NCBI GenBank assembly: GCA_024196135.1
Contig: JAMQCK010000005.1
Span: 1-64,000 of the forward strand
DNA from: Pleurotus ostreatus/Saccharomyces cerevisiae fusant
Taxonomy: Eukaryota; Opisthokonta
Direction: 5' to 3'
DNA length: 64,000 bases
Below, piece by piece: positions 1 through 12,100 of the stretch. The notes under the pieces were generated by a model. The model was not told where the DNA came from. It saw only the letters and a list, made by a program, of their open reading frames with translations, and searched no databases. Position numbers and translations under genes: made by a program. Position 1 is the stretch's first letter. The number at the start of each line of letters is the position of its first letter.

Positions 1-239
1 TAGTATATAAGCCTGCGAGATAGCCAAACAATGGTAACTGGCATCTTGACCTTAAACTTGACCATCCGTGTGACTCACTCATCAATTCCGAACCACGAAC
101 CTTGCTTTTGAGCGTAGACTCTGTTTGAGAACATAAGATTTTGTGATTCTAGCCCTGAATAAGACGTCTTCGCGCCGCGTGCCCGACCTCCCGTGCCCAC
201 GCCCGATCTGATCGCCCCCGCTGCCGCGAACGTGGTAGA

Positions 240-460
240 CCTCGTTACGACCTTCGCCGCCGCTGTTGCTGCTGTCGTCGCCGCCGCCGTCGCCGTCGTC
301 ACCGCCTCCTTTGCTATCATCGCCGCCGCCGTTGCTGCCCCCGCCGCCGCCTCCGTCTTCACTGTCACCGCCGCCGTTCTCGTCACCGCCGCCGTGCTCA
401 TCGCCGTCGCCGCCCTCGTCGTCGTCGCCGTCCCCGCCGTCCTCGCCGCCCTGAACATTT
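240..460. repeat. GC-rich imperfect trinucleotide tract
   Basis: This is a run of imperfect GCC/GTC-type trinucleotides, with periodicity of three over roughly 220 bases. Read on the minus strand in one frame it encodes a Gly/Asp-rich stretch of repeated GGD and GGGD units. In other frames it gives alanine/threonine- or proline-rich peptides, so several frames are open only because the tract lacks stops. It could be the disordered C-terminus of the minus-strand gene to its right, but I could not join it by splice sites. Confidence 0.6.
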
Positions 461-683
461 CTTCGACAAGCCCCTTCGCTCCGAGCCCCGTCAGACCGCG
501 TCTCTCTTGTTTGTCGTCTTCCCTCTCGGACTGCCGTAGTCGCACCCAGCGACCAAAAACTTGACCGTCGTAGAAAATCCCCCTAAATTCAGGAGTGATC
601 CTGAATATTTCATTTTAGCTAAATTACCCCTAGCAAGGACCTGCGGGATACGCTTAAATACAAGCTTTCCCAGAGCATTTCGT

Positions 684-2253
684 TCAAACACGAAGTAGCT
701 CGACACCGCCATTGCGGTCAACGTCAATCGTCGAACTTGGTGTCCTGCCCTCGAGGCCGTCATTGTCGAAGTATGCAACCAAATTGTCGGCGAGTGCACC
801 AATCTCTTGCTCATTGTGCGGGATGTACGCGTCTGCGGTTTCTTGGTACCCATCTGCGGTCCAGTCAATGTCCATCTGACCCGACGTCGCATCAACATCC
901 CAGCCCCCCCTCTGCGCTTCGAGGCCGCGTTCAATCAGGACCTGACGCATGCGCTCGTATACGACCTGACGGTCAGGCTCGGTATGATGAGGCGGTTGAG
1001 AACTAGCCAGGCGAGAGCCCGCATCCAGAGCCGAGCGCTGCGCAAATTCCGGCGCCGACATTGGCGGTGTCTCCTTCGCAAGCCAATCTCCTACAGCTCT
1101 AGCATGGGGTTGAGATGATTCGTGCCGTCTGATGCTTCCCGCGCTGTAAATGTGATCGCACGGGATACAGAACCATTGGCCGTACGCGACGTTTTGCCAG
1201 ACTACCAAACACGTTAGTACACGAACAAGGAATACACATCATGTCGCGTACGTCGTGGATCTTTCGACCGAAAAGATTGATGAGGGCGAAAGTCGGTGGG
1301 CCGGTAGCGATGATCTCCACTAGTCGCCGACTGGCTGCGCTCTTCGGAGGCAGACATGGTCAGGAAAGTTCGAATAAGTACGATTCCACATACCTGGACC
1401 GGGATTACCGCCAAGAACGCGGTACCGCACGTGCAAGGTCGAGTTATTCTCGAGAACGGTGGCCTCTTGCTCATCTTTTTCGGCAAGATACTGCTGGCCC
1501 CCACCAGGTCGGAAGACATATGCAACCAGTTTTATCTTCTCTAGATCAGCAACGAGATGCATTCGACGCAGCTGTTGCATTGCTTCAAGGACATTCGACC
1601 CTCTCGATATCTCTGCCGAAGTGCATCAGCAGGAGCGCGTCGCGCAACAGAGATCCACGTACTTATCACAGTCCCTTGCTTCCTCCCCTTGAGGCCAGCA
1701 CCCTGAGCAGTTACGCCATTCACGAAGATGTTGATTTTGCCTCTGCGCAAAGCCCTGCTCGGTGTCGGTTGGGAGACTTGACCTGATGCGCGTGTTGTGA
1801 GATCCCTTTGCGTACCGTTGCATCTGATAATGGCTAACCCAATTCATGCCTCATCGTGTGAGACGCGACGGTCACGAAGCCGGATAGAAGAAAGAGTACC
1901 AGGTATTGAGCGCCATTCAGGATAGGCAGATCCTTGTCGCACGAGTTGGCTGGCAGCGGCATCATTGCGAGATGCAGAAATAAGATTGAATAGGCAAAGA
2001 AAAATATCGACGTAAGGTCGTACACAGCGCGCATGCCCACGTCGAAGAGGTCGATGGACGCCAAAACAGTCAGCAGAGCTTCAATCCTATGCTGATTTGT
2101 CAAGCGTTGACGCGCTCGTCTCAAGCGGCATCGCGCTGAGAACCACTTTCCGCGTGCATTGCGAAGCAGCTGGGGGGGAAGCCCGTGGCCCATCGCGAAG
2201 CGCGCGACGATGTGGAAGGTGTGAAGGGGGAAGACAACGTCGACAGATCTCAT
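684..2253 (-). CDS. unassigned protein with U1-like zinc finger and two hydrophobic segments
   Basis: I do not recognise this family. A phase-consistent minus-strand model joins exons 2253-1839, 1782-1702, 1612-1394, 1334-1236 and 1201-684, ending at a stop at 684-686. The first exon carries two hydrophobic stretches that could span a membrane. The middle exons read as an ordinary globular sequence. The last exon contains C-x2-C-x11-H-x5-H (WFCIPCD through QPHA), the spacing of a U1/matrin-type C2H2 zinc finger, followed by an acidic tail. The start is uncertain: ATG at 2253 is the first in-frame Met that I accept, but it may lie inside an exon that begins earlier. The fourth intron needs a weak GTATTC donor. 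The gene could also be a relic, but five introns with agreeing phase argue for a real one. Confidence 0.42.
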
Positions 2254-2400
2254 GGGACTCACATGACCGGAGCGCTCGTGGCATCGGACGCCCGGAGCCG
2301 GGAGCCTCAAACGTCATCCTGCTGATCGCCGACTGGGTCCTGCGTCAACCACGCCGACCCTGCTTGCAGATTATTCACAAGCTCTCTGTTCCGTGAATAT

Positions 2401-3144
2401 CTATTCGCATTCCACAAAATCTTTCTAAGACGACTGCCATATTGTTTGCCCCCTGCTTTTGCCTGAGTTCTTTGCTACCAGCGTCTGGCCGTGTAGTGTA
2501 GCGTCAGTGTGCTGAATGCCATGCCTTCTTCGGATCTATTGTGTTTTGTGTAAAGTTCTGAGGATTTCCCATCTTGCGAGATGACTAGGAAGTCGTCGAA
2601 GATGTAGTAGCGGTGTCCAGAGAGAATAATTGTCGTCAGTCCCTTCCTGTGGCCTACGTACGCATCTTCATTTGGTCCCGACAGACTCGGACGCCATTGA
2701 CAAGTCCGATGACGTTCAACGTCAATCTATTGTCATACTGTACTGGTACCAATGCACGTAAGTAAATCAAGAGCTGTAAGGTATTCACTTGAATGGTCGT
2801 AAATGGGTAGTGGCCTAGAAATACAGCTAGTACGTGGGGGATGCGCGGGGAGTACAGTGGGTCGTCAAAAGGCCAGGGAGTCTAGGGTAGCATCGCCATG
2901 ACTAGCAAGAGCGAGCCGGGGCATTACCAAGACAGAGCCAAGCGAGAGTAGGGAGACAGTATCACCGAGTGTAGCGAGAGTGTAACCGAGAGAGAATAAC
3001 CGAGTCCAACCACAAAATTACCGAGTGATGTACGTTACGAGTCCGAGGTCGACACGGGAGGAAAGGTGGCGCGAGAGGTGAGCTACAGAATAGGTCAGTC
3101 ATATCGTCGGAGTACAAGTGGCAAAGTGAACGTACCGTGGCTGA
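2401..3144. other. intergenic, no gene seen
   Basis: No credible coding sequence lies here. From about 2950 to 3030 the motif accgag recurs several times within tens of bases, a short degenerate repeat. The rest should contain the 3' flank of the SH3 gene and the upstream region of the minus-strand gene at the left. Confidence 0.5.
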
Positions 3145-4290
3145 TCATGCCATGTTCGGCGTGTAGCTAGCGTACATGCTGCTCACGCGCTGCGACTTAT
3201 GCCTCTCAGCCGCAGTCTGGTAGTCCCCCTGCGGCGCCGACCACCAGCTCCTCCCCTCCAAGCACTCAATGGGCACCATCCCTTTCTTCCCCGCCTCGTT
3301 AACGCACTCGCACCACCCATCGTCAAACTCGCGCACCACCTTCAGCTTGTCGCCGACCGTAACCCCCAGCTCATCCGGCATCGACGGCGTGTACTGGGAC
3401 GAGACCGTCGCCATCATCCCGGACGCTGTTTGCTTGCGCTCGGCCGCAATATTCCCGTACGTGACCGTCGTCTGCGGGGTCACCGGCGGGGGCGGCGCGG
3501 GGCGCTCGGGGTTCAGCAGGAAGGGGCGCAGGGAGGCGGGGCGCCCGCTCGCGCTGTTGCTGAGCTCGGGGAGCGGCGCGGAGATCCAAAGGGAGTCGGC
3601 GCTGCGGTGGCGGCGCTTGAGCGCGCGCTTGCGGATGATGTACATGACGAGGAAGCCGAGGAAGAAGAAGGCGGCGATGGCGGCTATGGTGATGCCGGCG
3701 ATGGCCCCGGAGGACAGGCCTTGGTTGTCGTCGGTGGTGCCGACGGCAGAGGCGGGTGCGGAGGACGAGGCGGCCGCAGAGGAGGAGGTGAGGGAGGATG
3801 AGGTGGAGGGATGCGTGGTGAAGGTGGGCGAGGATGAGGACGAGGTTGTCGTCGCCACAGAGGTGGTAGGAATGGCCGAGGATGACTCGGTAGTGAACAC
3901 CTCGGAAGAGGAGCTGGTCGTCTCAATCGGGTCGGTCGATGTCGTAACTGGGGTCTCTGACGACTCGGTGGTCGCAGGGGGGGCGGACTCGGTGGTCGGT
4001 GCCTCCGTGGAGGTTGCAGGGGCCTGCGTCTCCGTTGGGGACGTCTCTTGAGCGGTGGTTACTGGAGTGGTCTCCTGCGCTGGGCTATGTGAGAGTCAGA
4101 AGATGCGTTGGCATGGACGGGTATGTACTACACACCTGGACGTCGTCTCTGCCACCGCCGTCGTTGACGGGTGAATGGTGAGGAACGTCGTGATCGTCGT
4201 CGCGCGGGCGGCCAGCCGCTGCGCGTCGTCAAGGCTCTGGAGCTGAGCCCGCTCAGCAAGGGCACGCCGTACGTGAACAGGGATGCGCAT
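3145..4290 (-). CDS. single-pass membrane protein with C-terminal SH3 domain
   Basis: This is a probable plasma-membrane scaffold of the kind fungi use at sites of polarity or mating. The model has two exons, 4290-4136 and 4084-3145, with a 51-nt intron and matching phase, giving 364 residues. A short N-terminal region is followed by a long Ser/Thr/Glu-rich segment likely to be O-glycosylated, then a membrane span (AIAGITIAAIAAFFFLGFLV) with a basic stop-transfer motif IIRKR. The cytoplasmic part holds a proline-rich stretch (PAPPPPVTP) and an SH3 domain with the ALYDY-region variant SQYTPSMPDELGV, the acidic GDKLKV segment, DDGWCEC and the GMVPIECLE end. The layout resembles Fus1/Sho1-like proteins, but no clear signal peptide is visible and I do not assign orthology. 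The gene is divergent from AHA1 across 1.1 kb. Confidence 0.85.
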
Positions 4291-5422
4291 GATGGCTAGC
4301 GAACGTGTGGGTGGGAGCGGTTGGGTGGAGAGGGCGTAAGAAAACGTAAGTGTTCGTCGTAAAGAGAGAGAGCAAGAGAGAAAAGCGAGAAAATCGTGCA
4401 ACGGCCTCCAGGACCGTGCGGTACGTAAACAAAAGACGAGGCAGCGGTCGACAAAAACGGAGCGCAGAACAATAGGCGCGGAACGGAGCGTCACGCTGTG
4501 ACAGGCGCGTGTTGTCCCGATTTGGCGGACAATGGACTATCCAAAATGGAACAATGACACTTGGACGATGTTCCTGGCGCGCCCAGATCTCACACATGCC
4601 GGCGACTCAGAGGTGCACTTGAGGGTAGGTCTAATGTGATACAAAATGCACAGTGAATTCAGGTCAGCGCTCTTGCACAATACCATCGATAATCGAACAG
4701 ACGGTCCAACAAAAAACACAGACGAAGGACAAGCCACAGGAAAGACACAAGCAACATATCCCTCGGTCTGACGCATTGTGACGAGACAGGGCCGCGCGTG
4801 GCACAGCGAAGAGGCGCCATAATGATATGGAAGGACAGTTTGGCTGCGATGTCCACCACTTGCCCACCAACGAGGGTAGCCGATGCGGTAACCTCACAAC
4901 CATGCGTCCATATCGCACACTCAAATCCCTGAAAGCACGATAAGATATACAGGGACAATGTCCTGTTATCATGCATTCAACAGCCAGAAGTACGGAGAGC
5001 GATTCAAGCTGTGCAGGTCGTAGCGCCGATCGAGTGTGAGGACGCCGTGTCAGTGCTTGTAGCTGCATGAGTGGACGCAGCTTGATAAGTAAAGAGCGCC
5101 TCACAGCCCTAACCCAAAGCTTTCAGTACTGTGATACCTTCGGTCACCCTCCGCACATGGCCATAAATTCCCTGACGCGGTCAGGCCTGGCGCGGAGAAC
5201 GTGGTAGAAACTTGTGGAAGAGCGCAAATAGACGCCGATATCCTTATTCTCCTCCCCGACGCGCCTCATCGATCTTTCACTTCTTTACCCTCTTGTAACT
5301 TCCTCACTTCGTCTAATCTGCGAACTTTTCGTGTCTATACTGCCAGTATATTCACGGCTTGCGAACACATCACCACGACTAGCTCAACCTTAGCGTTCAC
5401 CATCACTACACATTCGCCCACC
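4291..5422. other. divergent intergenic region
   Basis: This is the shared upstream region of the SH3 membrane-protein gene (minus) and AHA1 (plus). Open frames here are short, mutually overlapping and without recognisable domains. A pyrimidine-rich stretch at about 5250-5420 directly precedes the AHA1 start, as is common in basidiomycete promoters. Confidence 0.5.
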
Positions 5423-6888
5423 ATGTCCTCGATGCCGCTTTCGACTGCCAACTGGCACTGGAAGAACAAGAATGTGACGCGCTGGGGAAAGGAGTGGTTT
5501 GAGCGCGAGCTCGCAACGATCGCCGTGCAGGGAGAGGGGGAGCAGTCCGTGAAGGTGGATAGTGTGTCGGAGGTGGATGGGGACGTGGAGCTGGGGCAGA
5601 GGAAGTCCAAGTGAGTGTCAGTTTCTTTCACGTGGGGGGTGAGGGGTGTGCAGGGACAGGGCGGAGGAGCAGGTGCGACAAGGGGAATGAGGTACGGGGG
5701 GTTGGGATGGAGGTCAGGACGCGCGAACGTGTACCATTCCCCTTCTCCACACTTCCCTCACCCGTCCGATCGCGTGGCGTCTCGAGACTGACATCTCCCG
5801 CAGGCTCATCACCATCTACGACTGCAAGCTCACCATCCAGTGGTCCGGCAAGACCACCGGCGGCGAGGACGTCAAGGGCCGCGTCGTCATCCCCGAGGTC
5901 TCGCACGAGAACACGCTCGACGGTCACTCCGACGTCGTCTACGAGTGGTCCCTCACCACCGCTTCCACCCCCGACGTCGACGCCGTGTTCAAGCTCGCGA
6001 AGGCGCGCCTCCCCGCCGCGCTCGAGGCCAAGTTCGCCGAGTTCCCTGTCGCGCTCGTCCAGACGCACGGCAAGGACATCCAGGTCGGCACTCCGACGGC
6101 CTCTGGTACCTCAACCCCGGCGACCGGTGGTGCAACGCCGGCGAATGGGGCCGCGAAGGCAGAGAGCGCGAGCAAGCCGGTGCAGGCGACGAAGCCCGCG
6201 GCGAAGACGCTGAACTACTCGACGGTGGAGACGGAGGCGAGCTTCATGGCGTCGGCGGCGGACCTGTTCAGCCTGTTGACCGATGAGGCGCGGATACCGG
6301 CGTGGACGAGGGCGCCGGCGCAGTCGAAGCCGCAAGAGGGCACGGAGTTCTCCTTGTTCGGCGGTGGTGTGAAGGGCAAGTTCGTCTCGCTGAAGCCGCC
6401 GACGGAGGTGGTGCAGACGTGGGCGTTGCAGAGCCCGACGTGGCCGGCAGGTGAGTGTTTGGTCATCGTGTCACAGGATAGCACTGAACATCGACGCCCC
6501 TTAGGTCACTTCGCTACCCTGACCATGAAGTTCGACCAGGCGAGCGACTCGACGAAGCTCACCCTTACACTCGACGGCGTTCCGAAGGGCATGGAGGACG
6601 AGATCCGCACCAATCTCGAGGGTTACTAGTGCGTACACATTCTCGCTCTTTTTGTCTCACCAGTGCTGACTCCCTTCCAGCATCCACGGTCTCAAGTCCA
6701 TCGGGTACGTACCATTCCAGATCGAGCATGCACACGTTCGGCCTTCTTCCTACAAGAAGAAGACCATCGTGAAGAGGCAGCCAGCGAAGAGCAGTCCCTC
6801 CACCTCCTCGTACTTCACCGTCGCGTTCTTCAGTACATTGGTCGTGGTAGCTGCTTTCGGTATTCCGTGGTATACTTCCTCCAAGTGA
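5423..6888 (+). CDS. AHA1: Activator of Hsp90 ATPase, with C-terminal membrane anchor
   Basis: AHA1 is a co-chaperone that binds Hsp90 and stimulates its ATPase cycle. Four exons (5423-5610, 5804-6450, 6505-6628, 6681-6888) give 388 residues with all phases agreeing. The N-terminal Aha1_N domain begins with NWHWKNKNVTRWGKEW and continues through YDCKLTIQWSGK, KGRVVIPEVSHEN and YEWSLTT. A low-complexity Ala/Thr/Gly linker (about residues 150-200) leads into the AHSA1/START-like domain (NYSTVETEASFMASAADLF, FSLFGGGVKGKF, HFATLTMKFDQ, GYYIHGLKSIG). The usual family ends close to this last motif at about 340-350 residues. Here the frame stays open for about 45 more residues: a basic stretch (YKKKTIVKR, about 344-352) and a hydrophobic segment of about 20 residues near the end. 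This resembles a tail anchor. The start has a good CCACCATG context. Confidence 0.93.
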
Positions 6889-8009
6889 CCTTCTCTCGCC
6901 CTAGCCTAGGGGACGCTACTCGCTCTGGCTGCCTCTTTCTCTCCTTTCTTATCGCACTCTTTTCGTATCCCCACTCTTTCGGAATAGACCATTGACCTTT
7001 TGCCGCCAGGTTGGGCACGGTGCTGTAGCCGTCGTCACACGTCGAACATTGGGAGACGGTGTAGTGTAGGGGTAATCGGGTGTCCATGGACATGTACAAA
7101 CGCCAATGTATATCAGAATAGAATGTAAACTGCTGCCTATCCTCCCCCTTCCCTTTGCCTGGAAAGGTCTGAACCACGTGCGCTGCGTCGCGTGATCGCG
7201 TTAGTTGCTCGGCTATTGCCGGCGCAAGCCTTTGTTCCTCTCTTCCATCATGCAGACGCTGAATGCAGGGCATTCCTGTTCGCAAGGTCACCCCCAAGCA
7301 TCGAGGCACACTTTCCTGGCGTCTACTGATGACTTCGTGTCTGACAGCTTCTGCGACCACTTCTCAGTCCTTGCTCGAGATTGTCTGCGTCGACTGGCCA
7401 TACTTCCTTCTTGGACGAACATCTGAGCTTCCGCGCTCTCTTCCCGTGCCGCTACTTCGACACTCTACCACTGTTTCGTCTCTGCCGCAAGCCACGCGAT
7501 CTGCCTGCTATACTCAGTAATTTCCTTTTCGCTCCCTAACCCCATCCGCGGCGCCTCGTTGCAAAACCTCTGTCTGAAGCAATCCGGCATGTCCTTTTGA
7601 TGGCTCTCGGCAGAAAATTACCACCTTTGGCAGGTGTTATTCGTGACTGGACCCACTAAGGTCACCCGAGGATGTACTGGATATAAGCTGGGCGCGCGGG
7701 AGGCGCTATGCTCCCTCAGAACGCTCCCTGGCGTCCTCTACAGCCCCTCCAATTTCTCTGCGATTTCTCCCGGCTCTTTGAGCACTTTCCCCGCCCTTTC
7801 TTCGTCGAACTTCAGACAACGCGTCATCTGTCACGGTGGGCGCCTATACACTATGATTATGGCCGCGTGTATGCTGATATGATTATCTTCCCTACCCGCT
7901 CAATCCCCGTGATGTTGTCCCCATGTCGTCTTTCCCTTTGCTGTATATTCCACCGTGCCCCCTCTATGCCGTCTCTCGTCTCTCCCCGCCGTCATGTTGC
8001 TTCATGTAG
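6889..8009. other. intergenic, no gene seen
   Basis: Open frames on both strands are short and unlike any family I know. This should include the AHA1 3' UTR and the forkhead promoter. Confidence 0.45.
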
Positions 8010-8801
8010 ATGTCAAATGGCTTCTATGGGAACTCTCAAGTCGACCGGCGCAACGTCCGAATATCAGTACGTTTCATCAATTAGAAGGCGAAGCGTCTAT
8101 ACTTACTATTCTACCAGGCCGCGCAGACATACGGTAGCCCCTCTCGTGGCAATGCCTTAACTCCTCAGGGTATGCTGGCTTCTATTTCATTCAATGCCTC
8201 CACCCATTGATGTAACTTCGCCTGTATAGCGGCACGCTTTGCAGCAAGCACTTTTCGGGCAGGACATGCTTCTCGTGACCCTCTGACCGACAGGGCGCTT
8301 GACGCCCTCAACGAGCAATATCTGCGCCGCAGGCTTTGCTCTCTGGGCGTAGATGGCCCGATCAGTCTCTGGAGTCTCCCCGACTACCCTCCAGACGTCA
8401 AGCCTCCCATCGAACATTCGGTCCTTGTCATGGTTGCGCTATATGCAGCGCCCACTAAGAAGCTGTGCTTGCAGGAGATTTTGGACGCTATCATGGAGCG
8501 ATATCCATACTTCCGGACCGCTAAATCGTCGTGGCAGGTGCGTCGAGCTCTGCGTATCCTCTTCGAGTTTTTGTGGGCATACTGACGACGTTCGCAGCAT
8601 TCTATCCGCCACTCACTATCCCTCAAGATACAATTTTGCCGCATTGACCGTCCTGCCAGCGATCCTGGCCGGGGTGGGTACTGGTATCTGGACCTTACTC
8701 ACGGTGAAGGGGATTGCCGCGAGCGGAAGCGCAAGCCTGCGAAGACGTCTTCTTTCGATTCTGTATGCGATGATGCGTGCAGCGAGCATGCATGGATATA
8801 A
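8010..8801 (+). CDS. forkhead-domain transcription factor
   Basis: This is a small DNA-binding transcription factor. My model has four exons: 8010-8066, 8118-8169, 8230-8537 and 8598-8801. It gives 206 residues, phases agree throughout, and no single open frame shows the gene. The forkhead domain runs from about residue 85 (PDVKPPIEHSVLVMVALYAA, compare the family KPPYSYAALIAMAI) through LQEILDAIMERYPYFR, the recognition helix WQHSIRHSLSL and wing region RGGYWYLDL, then a basic ERKRKPAK stretch. A dozen or more residues follow before the stop. Relative to the usual WQNSIRHNLSL, the first Asn is His and the second is Ser. The third intron lies inside the recognition helix, just after WQ. The third exon could instead begin at 8245 in the same frame. 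The N-terminal two exons are less certain than the domain. Confidence 0.8.
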
Positions 8802-9183
8802 GCGCTCCTTCACCTTTCTGTATTTGTACTTCTTTACACTCCCCTCGCATTGCTATGTTCCCTGCACTGTATCTTCGAGTTCTTCGCATATGTACGCCTG
8901 CCAGTGCCTGACTGTAGCTCTGACTTTCTGTTACCATAGCTTATCCCTCGTATATCTACACCTTTTCATGAATTTTGAAACCACCTGAGATACTACTTGG
9001 ACGCCCTTGGAGCGGTTGCAATGCAAGTTAGGAAACAATGACTTCCTGGTAAGGCGAACAATGGGCGTACTGCCGGGTCGGGCCTGAGATCCGATTGCGG
9101 CTGTGCCGCTTTGTCATCACCACAATAGCAGCGCTAAGTTGGACGGGTTCTTATTCCCAGCGCTCATCCCCCCACGAACCCTC
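8802..9183. other. intergenic between forkhead gene and UPF1
   Basis: This short spacer holds the forkhead 3' UTR and the UPF1 upstream region. No gene is seen. Confidence 0.5.
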
Positions 9184-12100
9184 ATGGAGTCCTTCGAAAA
9201 TTTCCAGTACGAAAACGCGTCGTCGTACGGCGGCGCCCTCAGCGTTGTGGACGACAACTCGTCCGTCTACACCGCAAACACCCAGGACACGGCATCCTCA
9301 TCGGTCGATCTGTCCAGCCTCTCGATTTCCGGGTCTTCGTCTGTGTACGGGGGTCCCTCCAACGGTCATGCACACGCGCAGCACGATGCACGCTCGGGAG
9401 GCTCTGAGGACGATTTTGACGGCGTCCTTGACGATCTCAAGGATGAGTCCGCCGTCGCACTCCCTCCGCACGCCTGCAGGTACGTCCTAGTACGCCGACA
9501 CATTTAGTGGCGCTTGCTCACTTCACTTGCAAGCTATTGTGGCATCCACTCCCCTGCATCCGTCGTCAAGTGCCTCATCTGCCAGAAGTGGTTCTGCAAC
9601 TCGCGCGGGAACACGTCGGCCTCGCACATCGTCAACCATCTCGTGCGCGCTAAGCACAAGGAGGTCATCTTGCACGCGGAGTCCCCACTCGGGGAGACGA
9701 CACCCGAGTGCTACAACTGTGGCAGCAAGAACGTGTTCATGCTTGGCTTCATCCCCGCGAAGAGCGACACCGTCGTCGTACTTCTCTGCCGGTGCGTGAT
9801 CGAACCGAGGTGCGGTACATGACTGATTCTGACGTGTCTTCAGGCAACCGTGTGCGGCGATCTCGAAGGAGATATCGTGGAATGCGGCACTGTGGGCGCC
9901 GCTTATTGATGACCGGTCCTTCCTGTCCTGGCTCGTCAAGCCGCCGAGCGAGACCGAACAGCTGCGCTCCCGCCAAATCTCCTTCCAGCAGATCAACAGA
10001 CTTGAAGACCTGTGGCGTGAGAACGCTAATGCCACACTTGAAGACCTCGAGAAGCCCGGCGTCGACGACGAGCCGCAGCCGGTCATCCTGCGCTATGAGG
10101 ATGCGTACCAGTACCAAAATATCTTCGGCCCTCTCGTCAAGATCGAGGCCGACTATGACAAGCGCCTCAAGGAGAGTCAAACCCAGACCGACATCGCTGT
10201 ACGCTGGGACATCGGTCTCAACCAGAAGCGAGTAGCGTGGTTCTGCCTCCCCAAGCTTGAGAGTGGCGAAGTCCGCCTCGCTGTCGGTGACGAGTTGAGG
10301 CTCAGGTACTGTGGCGAGCTGCACAAGCCGTGGGAGGGCGTCGGACATGTCATCAAAATCCCCAACAGTGCGTGACCCATAGCATATATCCGCTCATCTT
10401 GCTGACCCCTTCCTAGACGTATCCGACGAGATTGGCCTCGAGCTTCGCAGGACTGAAGGCGTGCCTACGGACTGCACTCATAACTTTGCTGCGGACTTCG
10501 TCTGGAAGTCGACCAGCTTCGATCGTATGCAACTCGCCATGAAGACGTTCGCGGTAGAGGAGAAGAGTGTCAGCGGCTATATCGTGCGTGGCCTCTCACT
10601 TCCTCGCAACCCAATTCTGACATTCCCGTAGTACCACAAGCTGCTCGGTCATGAACTCGAGCCGCAGAGCCTGCGCACCTCCATGCCCAAGCGCTTCTCC
10701 GCGCCTGGCCTCCCCGAGCTCAACCACTCCCAAATGTATGCGGTCAAGAACGTCCTCCAGAAGCCCCTCTCTCTTATCCAAGGTCCACCCGGCACTGGCA
10801 AGACGGTCACCTCCGCCTCCATCGTCTACCACCTTGCCAAAATGAACCCGGGTCAGGTCCTCGTTTGCGCCCCCTCGAACGTCGCTGTCGACCAGCTCAC
10901 CGAGAAGATCCACATGACTGGCCTGAAGGTTGTGCGCCTGACGGCCAAGTCGCGCGAAGCCCTCGACTCGAGCGTGTCCTTCCTCACCCTGCATCGCCAA
11001 GTGGAGAACAGCTCGACGCACGTGGAACTGCAGAAGCTCATCATGCTTAAGAACGAGCAGGGCGAGCTGAGCAGCAACGATGAGCGGAAGTACAAGACGC
11101 TCATTAAGCAGTGCGAGAAGGAGATTCTGAGCAAGGCGGATGTGATCTGCTGCACTTGTGTGGGTGCGGGTGACCCTCGCCTCAGCAAACTCAAGTTCAG
11201 GACCGTGCTTATCGACGAAGCGACGCAAGCCGCCGAACCTGGTAAGTTCTTCCGTTTCAACATGCGCATGTATGCTAACATCTCCATCCAGAATGTATGA
11301 TCCCTCTCGTCCTCGGCTGCAAGCAGGTCGTCCTCGTTGGTGATCACCAGCAGCTCGGTCCCGTCATCATGAACAAGAAAGCCGCGCGCGCTGGTCTCAC
11401 CCAGTCCCTCTTCGAGCGCCTCGTCATCCTCGGCAACCGGCCCATCCGGCTCCAGGTGCAGTACCGCATGCATCCCTGCCTCTCTGAGTTCCCTTCGAAC
11501 ATGTTCTACGAGGGGACGCTGCAGAATGGTGTGACGGCGCCGGAGCGGTTGAGGAAGAATGTGGACTTCCCGTGGCCGGTGCCGGATACGCCAATGTTTT
11601 TCTATCAGAACTTGGGTCAGGAGGAGATTTCGAGCAGTGGGACGTCGTTCTTGAACAGGTGAGCGAGAACGTGAAACGATGCGTGAGTGTAAACTAATGG
11701 CGATGCGCAGGACGGAGGCGTCGAACGTCGAGAAGATTGTCACCAAGTTCTTCAAGTCGGGTGTCATGCCCAACCAGATCGGTGTTGTTACACCCTACGA
11801 GGGCCAGCGCTCGTACATCGTCAACTACATGCAGTTCAACGGGTCGCTGAAGAAGGATTTGTACAAGGAGATCGAGGTCGCCAGTGTCGACGCCTTCCAG
11901 GGTCGCGAGAAGGACTACATCATCCTGAGTTGCGTGCGAAGCAACGAGCACCAGGGCATCGGTTTCCTAAACGACCCTCGCCGTCTCAACGTCGCGCTCA
12001 CTCGAGCCAAGTACGGTGTGGTCATCTTGGGCAATCCGAAGGTCCTCAGCAAGGTATGTCCTGTTGATCAGGCATGTGGATGTTTTGCTAACAATTATGT

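Noticed and set aside
75..564. Overlapping long open frames on both strands over a trinucleotide tract
   Set aside because: All come from the same GC-rich repeat; products are homopolymer-like and no start, splice or domain evidence favours one.
6701..6720. Possible fourth intron donor GGGTACGTACC in AHA1
   Set aside because: The only nearby acceptor would make a 16-nt intron, and the frame reads through to a sensible hydrophobic tail and stop.
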